Source of the DNA: Acidimicrobiia bacterium
Lineage (GTDB): Bacteria > Actinomycetota > Acidimicrobiia > Spongiisociales > Spongiisociaceae
Length of the DNA: 64,000 bases
Direction: 5' to 3'
Assembly (NCBI GenBank): GCA_009841105.1
Contig: VXMM01000023.1
Span: 151,703-215,702, forward strand
Under the pieces are notes generated by a model. The model saw only the letters and a program-made list of their open reading frames with translations. It did no database searches and was not told the origin of the DNA. The first letter of the stretch is position 1. Every line of letters begins with the position of its first letter. The position numbers and the translations under genes are program-made. This document shows, piece by piece, positions 46,389 to 54,854 of the stretch.

Positions 46389-47734
46389 CCCGATGCCGCC
46401 CTCGATGCCGCGGCCCGCGGGTCCCGCCCGGCCCGGACCCGACCCAGGTACTCGTCGACGTGCTGGATGAAGACGTTTCCCCGGTGCTCGTAGCAGGTGA
46501 ACATGTCGAATCCGGTGGTGCCCGGCGAGAGCAGGACGGTATCCCCGGCCCGGGCTTGGTCGGAGGCCATCCGCACCGCCTCCTCCATCGACCCGGCCAG
46601 GGCGGTCGGCAGATCCGCGGCCATCTCCACCAGATCGGGACCGCACTCCCCGATCGCCACCATGTAGCGGACGTTGGGCGCCTGGACCAGGGGTGACAGG
46701 TCGAGGCCCTTCCTCACTCCCCCCGCGATGAGGACCACTGACGGATAGGAGCGGATGGCCGCCATGGCCGCATGCGGGTTGGTGGCCTTGGAGTCGTCCA
46801 CCCAGGTCACGTCCCCGAGCGAGCCCACCTCGGTCCGTCGATGGTGACGGTGGCGGAACCGCGCCACCACCCTTGCCACGGCCGCCGGGTCGGCGCCCAA
46901 CTCGATGGCGGCAACGGCCGAGGCCGCCAGGTTCACCCGGAAGGAGTAGTCGAGATCAGGAATCTCTCGGATCGGAACCGCGCCTCCGGGGTGCGCCAGG
47001 CCGTCGACGGAAAACCCGAACGGGCCCTCCGGCCCAGGGCCTGGTTCGGAACCGGTCACCGGCGCCCTGCGGCCGGGAGCTCCCAACGCATGGGCGACGG
47101 CGCCCGGATCCCCCACGTCGTAGACCAGCAGGTCCTCGTCGGTGAGATGGCGGGAGATACGACCCTTGGCCAGACGGTACGCGATCAGTGACCGATGCCA
47201 GTCCACATGGTCGTCCGCGACGTTCATGAACACCGAGACGCGCGGCGCCAGGGAGTAGGTGTAGTGGAGTTGGAAGCTGGAGATCTCGAGGACGACCACG
47301 TCGCAGGTTCCCGGTCGGACATCGCTGATCGGGACCCCGATATTGCCGGCAGCCACCGCCCGGATGCCGGACTCGGCCAGCATCTCGGTGGTCTGCCGGC
47401 ACACGGTGGTCTTACCGTTGGTGCCCGTAATGGCGATCACCGGGCAATCGAGATGCCGTACGGCCAACTCGACCTCGCTCCAGATCGGTATTCCCGCCGC
47501 GCGGACATCCGTCAGCGGCGCCAGGTGGGGCATGAACCCTGGGCTGGCCACCACCAGCGAGACACCTGCGAGCATGGAGCGATCCCATTCCCCGCCGGCT
47601 GTCTCCACTCCGGCGGGAGGGTCCTCGAGAGCGTCGGCGCGCCGGTCGTAGATCCGGTGCTCCATCCGGAGCCGGGTCAGCAGGCGCGACGCAGCCTTCC
47701 CTGAGATACCTGCACCCAGCACCAGGGCTCGCAT
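46385..47734 (-). CDS. murD: UDP-N-acetylmuramoyl-L-alanine-D-glutamate ligase
   Basis: Adds D-Glu to UDP-MurNAc-L-Ala, 449 residues. RALVLGAGISGKAASRLL opens the UDP-binding domain, VIAITGTNGKTTVCRQT near residue 107 is the ATP loop, and VDDSKATNPHAAMAA near 305 is the MurD signature. The same frame runs open upstream across mraY to 48805, but translation there is not protein-like; the ATG at 47734 shares one base with the mraY stop. Confidence 0.94.
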   Translation of the reverse strand: MRALVLGAGISGKAASRLLTRLRMEHRIYDRRADALEDPPAGVETAGGEWDRSMLAGVSLVVASPGFMPHLAPLTDVRAAGIPIWSEVELAVRHLDCPVIAITGTNGKTTVCRQTTEMLAESGIRAVAAGNIGVPISDVRPGTCDVVVLEISSFQLHYTYSLAPRVSVFMNVADDHVDWHRSLIAYRLAKGRISRHLTDEDLLVYDVGDPGAVAHALGAPGRRAPVTGSEPGPGPEGPFGFSVDGLAHPGGAVPIREIPDLDYSFRVNLAASAVAAIELGADPAAVARVVARFRHRHHRRTEVGSLGDVTWVDDSKATNPHAAMAAIRSYPSVVLIAGGVRKGLDLSPLVQAPNVRYMVAIGECGPDLVEMAADLPTALAGSMEEAVRMASDQARAGDTVLLSPGTTGFDMFTCYEHRGNVFIQHVDEYLGRVRAGRDPRAAASRAASG

Positions 47735-48795
47735 CAGGATCCCCCCAACCGGCCCACGGCGAGGAAGTCCGCGTAGAAGATCCCGAGACCGAGCGCCACG
47801 CCGATGGCGGCGATGATCCAGAAACGGGTGATGATGGTGGTCTCCGGCCATTTCTTCATCTCGAAATGATGATGGATGGGCGCCATCCGGAATACCCGTC
47901 GTCCGCCGAACCACCGGAATCCCGCCACCTGGATGATGACCGACAGGGCTTCGATGACGAACAGGCCACCCAGGATCACGAGGAGCAGGTGGGTGTTGGT
48001 CAGCAGCGCGATCGCCGTGATGCCGCCCCCCAGGGCCTGGGATCCGACGTCTCCCATGATTATCCGGGCAGGACAAGCGTTCCACCAGAGAAAGCCGAGC
48101 GAGGCGCCCATGATTGCGGACGCCACGGTCGCCAGACCCAGGCTTCCCTCCACGTGATAGATCTCGGGGTGCCGGAATATCCAGAAGGCGATGATCATGT
48201 AGGAAGCAGCCACCAGCGCGACCGATCCGGATGCCAGCCCGTCCAGGCCGTCGGTGAAGTTGACCGCGTTCGAGAAGCCGGTGAGCAGCAGGAGCACCCA
48301 GATGGCGAAGACCGCTGCGCCCAGATCGAGGCCCGTGGGTCGGGTGAAGGCGAGGGCGGTGGAGGCTCCGGCTACCACCGCGCCCCATGTGAAGAGCCCG
48401 GCCACCGCCAGCTGACCGATCAGCTTGGCCGTGATGCCGAGACCTTTGTTGCGGAACCGGGAAAGCTTCTGGTAGTCGTCGATGAAACCGACCACGCCCA
48501 TACCGACGATGGCGCCGAGCACGAGCAATCCGGAGGTCTCGAAGCCGGTCTCGGCCAGCTCGATTCCGCGGTCGTCGAACCGGACCCGGAACTGCGACAC
48601 CGCGTAGCCGCACAAGATGGCGGCGATGATGACGATGCCGCCCATGGTGGGCGTGCCCGACTTGTGCATGTGGCCTTCCAGCTCCTGCTGGATGAACTGG
48701 CCGATGTTCAACGCCCGGAACAGGCGGATCGCGTAGGCGGTGCCGAAGATGGCCACCCCGAAGGCCACCGTGGCAGCGGTGAGCATGGCGATCAT
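47734..48795 (-). CDS. mraY: phospho-MurNAc-pentapeptide transferase
   Basis: Transfers phospho-MurNAc-pentapeptide to undecaprenyl phosphate, giving lipid I; 353 residues, ten helices. Motifs: GTPTMGGIVI, the metal-binding FIDDYQKL, FSNAVNFTDGLDGLASG, and the family HHH signature APIHHHFEMKKWPE. It requires the MurF product as substrate, yet follows murE after only 34 bases, with no murF between them. Confidence 0.95.
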   Translation of the reverse strand: MIAMLTAATVAFGVAIFGTAYAIRLFRALNIGQFIQQELEGHMHKSGTPTMGGIVIIAAILCGYAVSQFRVRFDDRGIELAETGFETSGLLVLGAIVGMGVVGFIDDYQKLSRFRNKGLGITAKLIGQLAVAGLFTWGAVVAGASTALAFTRPTGLDLGAAVFAIWVLLLLTGFSNAVNFTDGLDGLASGSVALVAASYMIIAFWIFRHPEIYHVEGSLGLATVASAIMGASLGFLWWNACPARIIMGDVGSQALGGGITAIALLTNTHLLLVILGGLFVIEALSVIIQVAGFRWFGGRRVFRMAPIHHHFEMKKWPETTIITRFWIIAAIGVALGLGIFYADFLAVGRLGGS

Positions 48796-48829
48796 CGGAA
48801 GCCACCCGCGAGACGGTTCGCTGGCATGA

Positions 48830-50293
48830 TTACTGTCCCGGCCGGGCCGCTAGCCAGGATGCGGCCACTTCCCGGTCGTCGAACGGGACGACCCGCGTAC
48901 CGAAGTCCTGGTACGTCTCGTGGCCCTTGCCGAGGATCAGCACCACATCACCGGGAGAGGCGTGTTCGATCGCCAGCCGGATGGCGGCATCCCTCTCCAC
49001 CTCCGCCAGCACCCGCGCTCGACCATCCCGAGTACCCGCCACCACCTGCTCGACCAGCAAGGCGGGATCCTCGCTACGAGGATTATCGGAGGTGATCACG
49101 GCCAGGTCGGCCCGGGCCGCGGCCGCTCCCAGGAGAGGGCGCTTCGTGGCGTCTCGATCCCCGGCGCCGCCGACCACCACGATCACCGAACCCCTGCTGT
49201 GGGCGCGGGCCGTTCGAACCACGGACTCCACCGCCTCGGGGCTATGGGCGTAGTCGATCAGCACCTGGAATGGTTGTCCCAAGTCCACCGGATCGAGCCG
49301 ACCCCTGACACCGACCATGGCCCCCAGGCCCGCTCTGATGGCGCCGGAGCCGATACCCACCTGCTGGGCGCAGGCGGCCGCCACAGCCGCATTGTGAATG
49401 TTGTGAAGACCTCCGGGACGCACGTCCAGTGCCACGTCCTGACCCCCGATCCGGCACCGGAAGCGGGCCTGGGACAGGTCCGGGTCAGGAGAGACGATCG
49501 ACACGTCATGGCCCGGTCCGCGGCCGACGGTAACCACCGGCCCGGTAGCGGAGCGGGCCAGGCGGCGACCGGCGGCGGTGGTCACGTCGATCACATGAAC
49601 CGCGGCGCGCCCGTCGAACAGGCTGGCTTTGGCCAGGTAGTAGTCCTCCATATTGCCGTGGAAGTCGAGGTGGTCCTGGGAGAGGTTGGTGAAGGCGGCC
49701 ACGCTGAAGCTAACTCCTTCGACGCGGCTCAGGGCCAGGGCATGCGAGGAGACCTCCATCGCCACCATCGAGACCCCGCGGTCCACCATCCTTCGCAAGA
49801 GACGCTGCAGGTCGGCGCCCTCCGGGGTCGTGTGCGAGAGCACCTCATCGACCCCATCCAGCGTGACGCCCAGCGTTCCTATCTTCCCGCACGATCGACC
49901 GGCGGCGCGGGCGATGGCCTCCAGCATGACCGTGACCGTGGTCTTGCCGTTGGTGCCGGTCACCCCTATGACCTCCAGGCCGCGAGAGGGCTCGCCGTGA
50001 ACCATGGACGCGGCCACGCCGAGCACCCGGCGCGTATCGGGGACGCGGATCTGGGGAATCGCAACCTGGCTAAACCGATCCTGCACCAGGGCGGCGGCCG
50101 CTCCCCGCCGGGCGGCATCCTCCAGGAAACGGTGCCCGTCCACGATCCGGCCGGGCACGGCCACGAACAGGAACCCGGGGGCTACCTGGCGGCTGTCGTG
50201 GGTTACGTCTTCGATCAGGATCGATCCGTCGCCCCTCATTTCACCGCCAAGACGGCCGGCCAGGCAGGCGAGCGTGAACGGACGATCAGGCAT
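48830..50293 (-). CDS. murE: UDP-MurNAc-tripeptide synthetase, probably meso-DAP adding
   Basis: Adds the third stem residue, 487 residues. EVIGVTGTNGKTTVTVML near residue 108 is the ATP loop. TSDNPRSEDPALLVEQV near 400 contains the DNPRxEDP pattern that in this family selects meso-diaminopimelate. The ATG at 50293 overlaps the ftsI stop by eight bases. The protein has normal single-ligase length and no MurF domain appended, so it does not explain the absent murF. Confidence 0.94.
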   Translation of the reverse strand: MPDRPFTLACLAGRLGGEMRGDGSILIEDVTHDSRQVAPGFLFVAVPGRIVDGHRFLEDAARRGAAAALVQDRFSQVAIPQIRVPDTRRVLGVAASMVHGEPSRGLEVIGVTGTNGKTTVTVMLEAIARAAGRSCGKIGTLGVTLDGVDEVLSHTTPEGADLQRLLRRMVDRGVSMVAMEVSSHALALSRVEGVSFSVAAFTNLSQDHLDFHGNMEDYYLAKASLFDGRAAVHVIDVTTAAGRRLARSATGPVVTVGRGPGHDVSIVSPDPDLSQARFRCRIGGQDVALDVRPGGLHNIHNAAVAAACAQQVGIGSGAIRAGLGAMVGVRGRLDPVDLGQPFQVLIDYAHSPEAVESVVRTARAHSRGSVIVVVGGAGDRDATKRPLLGAAAARADLAVITSDNPRSEDPALLVEQVVAGTRDGRARVLAEVERDAAIRLAIEHASPGDVVLILGKGHETYQDFGTRVVPFDDREVAASWLAARPGQ

Positions 50294-52040
50294 CCGGTCG
50301 CACTCCCATCTGATGGAGGGACGCCTCCATGACTCTGGAAAACGCGGGAGCAGCCACTGCGCCGCCGGTCCGCTCGGCAACGGTCGAACCCACCTGCGGA
50401 GAATCCACCACCACCACTATCACCAGGCGGGGGTCGTCGACCGGCGCCATTCCCACGAAGCTGGAGATGTAGTCCGTGGTATACGCCCCGACGTCGGGAT
50501 CGAACCTCCGGGTAGTGCCGGTCTTACCGGCCACCGTGTACCCGGGCACGGCCGCGTTGGTGCCGGTGCCGCTGTCCACCACTGACTTGAGCAAGAGGCG
50601 CACCGTGCGGGCGGTGTCCTCGGATATCACCCTGGTCCCGTCTGACCCCTCGGTTTGCTGGAGGCCGTCTCCGTCCGCCCAACCAATCATCAGGCGCGGT
50701 CCTAAACGGACGCCGCCGTTGGCGATCGTGCTGTATACCGAGGCCATCTGCAGGGCGGTGACCGACAGGGAATAGCCGATCGAGGCGGAGGCCGGGCACG
50801 TCGGGCAGCCGTGGGGAAGGTTGACCGCTCCCCCGGCTTCGCCCGGGTAGTCGATGCCCGTGAGCTGGCCGTATCCGAATGCCTCCAGGTAGGAACGCAG
50901 TCTGTCTACGCCGAGATCACGACCGATCTTCACCATGCATACGTTGGAGGATAGGCGGACGCAGTCCCTGACCGTCATCACCATCGGCTCATGCGGGCTG
51001 AAGTCCCGGTAGCAGCCGAACTCCTGACCGCCGTCGTCCTGGCATGTGTCCGGGACGACCTCGTACTGGTCCTGAACCAGATACTGGGTGTCCCAGTCAA
51101 CCACTCCCTCGTTGAGGGCGGCCGCCACCGTCACCGCCTTCTGGGTGGAGCCCGGCTCGTACACAGAGCGGACGGCCATGTTGATGAGGCGGCCCGACTC
51201 GATGTCGTCTTGGGTCCTGCCGCTCGGATCGAACGCCGGCGCCACCGCCATGGCCAGCACCTCGAAGGTGTGAGGATCCATGGCCACCACGATGCAACGT
51301 TTCGCCTGGGCGACCTCCAACGTCTCCACACACTCCCGGTAGGCCATGAATTGGATCTCGCGGTCGATGGCCAGGACCAGATCGGCGCCAGCCACGGCCG
51401 GCTCTATCTCGGTGCGGCCCTGCGGGATCAGTTGCCCTCTCGCCGCCCGCTCCGCCAATACCCTTCCGGGAATGCCGGTGAGCAGATCGTCGTACTCGGA
51501 CTCGATCCCCTCGATACCCTCCGAATCGATGTTGACGAACCCCACCACATGGGCGGCGAGGGGTCCGTAGGGGTATACCCGTCTGGGCTCGGGCAGCAGG
51601 TGTATTCCGGGGAGCTCGAGATCCTCCACCCTGGCCGCGGTGTCGGTGTCGACCTGGCGGGCGATGAACTGGAAGGTGGTGTCCGAATACAGCTTGTCCC
51701 GGAGCGCGTGGATGTCGATGTCGAGCAACTCGCTCAACACGGACGCCGTTCCCGATGGATCCTCGATCTGGCGAGGGTCGGCATAGATGGAGCGGGACTG
51801 GGAAGTGATGGCCAACTCCCGGTTCTGGCGGTCATAGATGGTTCCCCTCACCGCCGCCGTCTCCTCCACCCGGATGAGCTGCCGGTCAGCGGCCTCCCGG
51901 TACACGGCCGCGTCCACGACCTGAACCTGGTACAGCTGGTAACCGATGAATAACCAGCACCCTACGAAGATCAGCGCTATCGACAACAAGCGCACGTCGG
52001 TCGACTGCTTGACGAGGCGCCGCGGCTTGTTGGTCGCCAT
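50286..52040 (-). CDS. ftsI: FtsI/PBP3-type septal transpeptidase
   Basis: 584 residues: one N-terminal helix (~18-38), a PBP dimer-type domain, then the transpeptidase domain with S298-x-x-K (EPGSTQK), S364-S-N and K506-T-G. It cross-links septal peptidoglycan with FtsW. No PASTA domain follows. Four cysteines in the transpeptidase domain (TC, GC at ~333 and ~343; GCPTC at ~411) are unusual for an extracytoplasmic protein and could form disulfides. The ATG at 52040 is used; the open frame upstream to 52670 overlaps ftsL and rsmH and is not coding. Confidence 0.94.
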   Translation of the reverse strand: MATNKPRRLVKQSTDVRLLSIALIFVGCWLFIGYQLYQVQVVDAAVYREAADRQLIRVEETAAVRGTIYDRQNRELAITSQSRSIYADPRQIEDPSGTASVLSELLDIDIHALRDKLYSDTTFQFIARQVDTDTAARVEDLELPGIHLLPEPRRVYPYGPLAAHVVGFVNIDSEGIEGIESEYDDLLTGIPGRVLAERAARGQLIPQGRTEIEPAVAGADLVLAIDREIQFMAYRECVETLEVAQAKRCIVVAMDPHTFEVLAMAVAPAFDPSGRTQDDIESGRLINMAVRSVYEPGSTQKAVTVAAALNEGVVDWDTQYLVQDQYEVVPDTCQDDGGQEFGCYRDFSPHEPMVMTVRDCVRLSSNVCMVKIGRDLGVDRLRSYLEAFGYGQLTGIDYPGEAGGAVNLPHGCPTCPASASIGYSLSVTALQMASVYSTIANGGVRLGPRLMIGWADGDGLQQTEGSDGTRVISEDTARTVRLLLKSVVDSGTGTNAAVPGYTVAGKTGTTRRFDPDVGAYTTDYISSFVGMAPVDDPRLVIVVVVDSPQVGSTVAERTGGAVAAPAFSRVMEASLHQMGVRPDA

Positions 52041-52045
52041 CGGCC

Positions 52046-52435
52046 TCAGCCATTTCCGATCTGAGTCGAGGCTCCGCTGTCGCCGACCGTCGCAGGATCT
52101 ACCGCGGACACCGGGATCACATCTTCGGGCAGCTCCATCCCCAGCATTCGCTCTGCGAGCGGCACGATCTTCCAGGGAGAGTGGAGGGCTCGCTTCTCCT
52201 CCTCGAGCCGGGCCTGCCGCTCCAACTCCACCTGTATCTGTACCTGCGTGTTGCTGATCTCGTATACGACCTCGTCGACGGCGGTGCGCAGGAAGATGAA
52301 CGCCAGGAACGCCGCCACGGCTACGACCGTGTAGAGCACCCAGGTGAGCGGGCGCCACCAGGTCTCTCCACCGCCGGACAGAACCCGGAGACCGGCCGGA
52401 GCCGGAGTCGGAATCGGTTGCTGGCGAGCGGTCAC
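52046..52435 (-). CDS. ftsL: FtsL-like division protein
   Basis: 129 residues with the FtsL layout: a ~28-residue cytoplasmic part, one helix (LTWVLYTVVAVAAFLAFIFL, ~30-49), then an extracytoplasmic coiled coil (EISNTQVQIQVELERQARLEEEKR) and a proline-rich tail. Identification rests on position between rsmH and ftsI plus topology, since sequence conservation is low in this family. The start is a GTG in a GTGA overlap with the rsmH stop; six bases precede ftsI. Confidence 0.82.
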   Translation of the reverse strand: MTARQQPIPTPAPAGLRVLSGGGETWWRPLTWVLYTVVAVAAFLAFIFLRTAVDEVVYEISNTQVQIQVELERQARLEEEKRALHSPWKIVPLAERMLGMELPEDVIPVSAVDPATVGDSGASTQIGNG

Positions 52436-53340
52436 GCCACCTTCTCCACTGCCCGGAGACGGGCGCTCCGGGCCCGGGGGTTACGGAGTACCTCCTCCTC
52501 GCCCGGCCTGATGGCCTTGCGAGCGAGAGCCGCCAACTCGACCGGCGGAGGCACGGGAAGAACAGGGCCGGGCGCCCGGCCCTCCCCTCGCCGGAACCGG
52601 CGCTTGACGATCCGGTCCTCGAGCGAGTGATAGGAAATCGCCACGCATCGACCACCCGGACGGAGGGCATCGAGACCGGAATCGAGCCCCGCTGACAGGT
52701 TGGTCAACTCCTCGTTCACGGCCATTCGCACCGCCTGGAAGGTCCGGCGCGCCGGATGGCCACCCGATCGCCGGGTGGCGGCCGGTATGGCCTGGCGGAC
52801 CACCTCCGCCAGGCGAGCAGTCGTCTCGATGGGACGATGCTCGACAATCGATCCCGCGATGCGCCTGGCAAATCGCTCCTCCCCCAAGGTGCGGATGATC
52901 CGCGCAAGCTCGGTCGGAGGCGCCTCGTTGAGGATTTCGTGGGCCGTCCGGGCGGCATCCGGACCCATCCTCATGTCGAGCGGACCCTCATGACGGTACG
53001 AGAAGCCGCGCTCTGCTTTGTCGAGTTGATGGCTGGAGACACCGAGATCGAGCAAGACCCCGGCAATCTCGTCCAGACCCTGGCTCGCCAGAACCCGGTC
53101 CAGGTGGCCGAAGTTCGCCACGGCCAGCTGCAGTCGCTCGTGCGCGAACATGCGGTCGATGGCGGAGGGATCACGGTCGATGCCGAGCACGCTGACCGAG
53201 TTGTCGAGCCTGGTGAGAAGAGCCTTGGTGTGACCGCCTCCGCCAAGGGTCGCGTCGACGATCACCCCGTCCTGTATCGGCGCGAACAAGCTCACAACCT
53301 CCTCCAGCATCACGGGTACATGGAACGGCCTCCCGCTCAC
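52432..53340 (-). CDS. rsmH: 16S rRNA (cytosine-1402-N4) methyltransferase
   Basis: SAM-dependent methyltransferase (MraW), 302 residues. HVPVMLEEVVSLF opens the protein; the SAM site is VDATLGGGGHTKALL near residue 28. Other family segments are LLDLGVSSHQLDKAERGFS, LDMRMGP and ISYHSLEDRIVKRRF near the C-terminus. The start is a GTG at 53340. The 154-base gap to mraZ holds a 16-bp inverted repeat. Confidence 0.95.
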   Translation of the reverse strand: MSGRPFHVPVMLEEVVSLFAPIQDGVIVDATLGGGGHTKALLTRLDNSVSVLGIDRDPSAIDRMFAHERLQLAVANFGHLDRVLASQGLDEIAGVLLDLGVSSHQLDKAERGFSYRHEGPLDMRMGPDAARTAHEILNEAPPTELARIIRTLGEERFARRIAGSIVEHRPIETTARLAEVVRQAIPAATRRSGGHPARRTFQAVRMAVNEELTNLSAGLDSGLDALRPGGRCVAISYHSLEDRIVKRRFRRGEGRAPGPVLPVPPPVELAALARKAIRPGEEEVLRNPRARSARLRAVEKVA

Positions 53341-53366
53341 CGGCGCCTCGTTCCTGGTTCCTGACC

Positions 53367-53452
53367 CATTGCCAGCCCTCCGATGCTTTCTTACCTAAAG
53401 GACTGCGGGCGGAGTAGGGACAATCCATCGGGTGTCCGGAGGGCTGGCAATG
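53367..53452 (-). repeat. 16-bp perfect inverted repeat in the mraZ-rsmH gap
   Basis: CATTGCCAGCCCTCCG (53367-53382) and CGGAGGGCTGGCAATG (53437-53452) are perfect complements around 54 bases. Inside the loop CCGATG (53381-53386) and CATCGG (53427-53432) offer an alternative pairing. As RNA this would be a long stem just upstream of rsmH; as DNA it could be a pair of operator half-sites. No T-run follows, so simple termination is unlikely. Confidence 0.6.
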
Positions 53453-53494
53453 AGCAGGTCATCGTTGCCGGTGGGGTTTGTCTGGTGTCAGTCG

Positions 53495-53938
53495 TCAGTC
53501 CTGTGGTGGATCCTCCTGTCCTCCGGAATAGGCCTCCATAGCGGATGGTTGGTAGCGGGCCCACGCTTCCGCGGCCCATATCTCGGCGTACTCCCCCGCG
53601 CCGACGAAGATCACATCCTGCGAGAGCCCGGCATACTCACGCAATCGCAGAGAGAGCTGTACGCGACCGGCCGAATCGAGTTCGGGCCGGGTGGCGCCCG
53701 AGAAGAAGGCCCGGACCTCGGCCCGACCCGCGGCGCTCGCCTCGTCGAGTTCCCCTAGTGCTTTCTTTCTCTTCTGCCACACCTCCCACGGAAACACGTA
53801 CAGGCAGCGGTCCCGACCCCTGGTCACGTAGAAGTCGCTGTCGAGCAGATCGCGGTATTCGGCCGGCAGCACGACACGGCCCTTGCGGTCCACTTTCCGC
53901 GACAACTCGCCTAGAAACTCCTGGCGCCGTTCCTTCAT
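53495..53938 (-). CDS. mraZ: MraZ, transcriptional regulator of the dcw cluster
   Basis: 147 residues with two AbrB-like SpoVT/MraZ half-domains. The first has the DxKGRxxLP motif as DRKGRVVLPAEYR (near 17); the second has DSAGRVQLSLRLREYAGL (near 88). In other bacteria MraZ rings bind phased repeats in the mraZ promoter and control the cluster. The ATG at 53938 has GCGGAG just before it. First gene of dcw. Confidence 0.94.
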   Translation of the reverse strand: MKERRQEFLGELSRKVDRKGRVVLPAEYRDLLDSDFYVTRGRDRCLYVFPWEVWQKRKKALGELDEASAAGRAEVRAFFSGATRPELDSAGRVQLSLRLREYAGLSQDVIFVGAGEYAEIWAAEAWARYQPSAMEAYSGGQEDPPQD

Positions 53939-53987
53939 CGCTCCGCTCGTAGTACCGTCCGCTACCGATCAGGGAACTGGGAGCAAA

Positions 53988-54038
53988 AGTCTACCACTTC
54001 CTGACACTTGATGACACTATTCTTACATAAAATGACAC
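53988..54038 (-). promoter_or_regulatory. mraZ promoter with a phased repeat array, candidate MraZ operator
   Basis: Read on the minus strand, GTGTCA occurs at 54033-54038, 54012-54017 and 54002-54007, and GTGGTA at 53992-53997. The last three are exactly 10 bp apart and the first 21 bp away, i.e. on one helix face. GTGTCA at 54012-54017 can serve as the -35, with TAGACT (53988-53993) as -10 after 18 bases, giving a ~43-base leader. MraZ is known to bind short direct repeats with 10-bp period at this place in other phyla; that this array is its site is inference. Confidence 0.6.
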
Positions 54039-54238
54039 CAGACGGAAATCAGGCAGGCCGCGCACCTCCTGACTGCACACATGGGACGACCCGGTCGGGC
54101 ATAGAGAACGGGCATGAGCAAGGGCTCGAACCCCTGAGGGCTATGATGAGAACCGGTATCAGGTCCCACGGAGGGACAACAGTCGCTCCGGCTTGGCACC
54201 ATCCCCAAGAGACGGCAGGCAAATCCCCCGAGACCCCC

Positions 54239-54697
54239 ATGGCGACCTCACAGATCGAGCAACAGGTGATGTTGCGCCTCAGTTCGGCCGAGGTCCGCTT
54301 TACGAAGGGACGGCGTCTCGTCCTGGAGGCCATACTGCGATCCGACAGCCGATGCTCGGCTCGGGATCTGTACAAGGACCTGGAGGACGAAGTGCCTCTG
54401 TCGTCCATATACCGCACCCTCACCACCATGTCGGATCTCGGCATCGTGGTACCCCACCATGGCACGGGCGCTATCCGCTACGAACTGGCGGAGTGGCTGG
54501 TGGGACACCACCACCACCTGATCTGCAGGTCGTGCGGAAACATCGAAGACATCAAGTTGACCGAGCACACCGAGTCGATAATCGATGGGCTGGTGTCGAC
54601 GGCGGCGGAGGAGAGGGGATTCATAGCCGCCAACCACTACTTCGACATCGATGGTGTGTGCGCCTCCTGCGCCCGGGCCGACAACAGCACCGGATAG
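54239..54697 (+). CDS. Fur family metal-dependent repressor
   Basis: 152 residues. Winged helix at ~10-85 (RFTKGRRLVLEAILRS, then PLSSIYRTLTTMSDLG). The metal and dimer domain has the histidine-rich GHHHHLICRSCGNIE and a second CxxC near the end (CASC), so a structural zinc is expected. Whether it senses iron, zinc (Zur) or peroxide cannot be told. The frame is open back to 54008 but the extra 77 codons lack family character. The 300 bases 53939-54238 otherwise hold the mraZ promoter; a plus-strand CTGACA/TACATA pair (54001-54006, 54024-54029) is a weak candidate promoter sharing the repeat array. Confidence 0.9.
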   Translation: MATSQIEQQVMLRLSSAEVRFTKGRRLVLEAILRSDSRCSARDLYKDLEDEVPLSSIYRTLTTMSDLGIVVPHHGTGAIRYELAEWLVGHHHHLICRSCGNIEDIKLTEHTESIIDGLVSTAAEERGFIAANHYFDIDGVCASCARADNSTG

Positions 54698-54714
54698 GAG
54701 GGCGCAGCACCGAC

Positions 54715-54752
54715 GGGGACGGGTTGGCCCTCGATTCCTCGACCCGTGCCCC
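54715..54752 (+). terminator. hairpin downstream of the Fur-family gene
   Basis: GGGGACGGGT (54715-54724) pairs with ACCCGT-G-CCCC (54742-54752), ten base pairs with one bulged G around a 17-base loop, 18 bases after the stop. It lacks a T-run, so termination efficiency is doubtful. The remaining bases to the next gene show nothing further. Confidence 0.4.
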
Positions 54753-54854
54753 AATTAGCGGCTGTGGGCCACCGTTTCTCCTACTGCTGGGCGAGCGGTC
54801 CGCGGCCACCCTCCGGGCGCGAGCCTGGTCCCGGAGCGATCCGGCCGGCTTGTT

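Noticed and set aside
47735..48805. Apparent N-terminal extension of MurD across mraY
   Set aside because: The extension is in a different frame from the clear MraY and is Arg/His/Gly-rich nonsense; MurD begins normally at 47734.
52041..52670. Apparent N-terminal extension of FtsI over ftsL and rsmH
   Set aside because: Overlaps two well-supported genes in another frame; the FtsI membrane helix follows the ATG at 52040 directly.
54120..54145. tRNA T-arm-like sequence (GGCTCGAACCCC) upstream of the Fur-family gene
   Set aside because: No acceptor stem, anticodon arm or D-arm can be folded on either strand around it; chance similarity.
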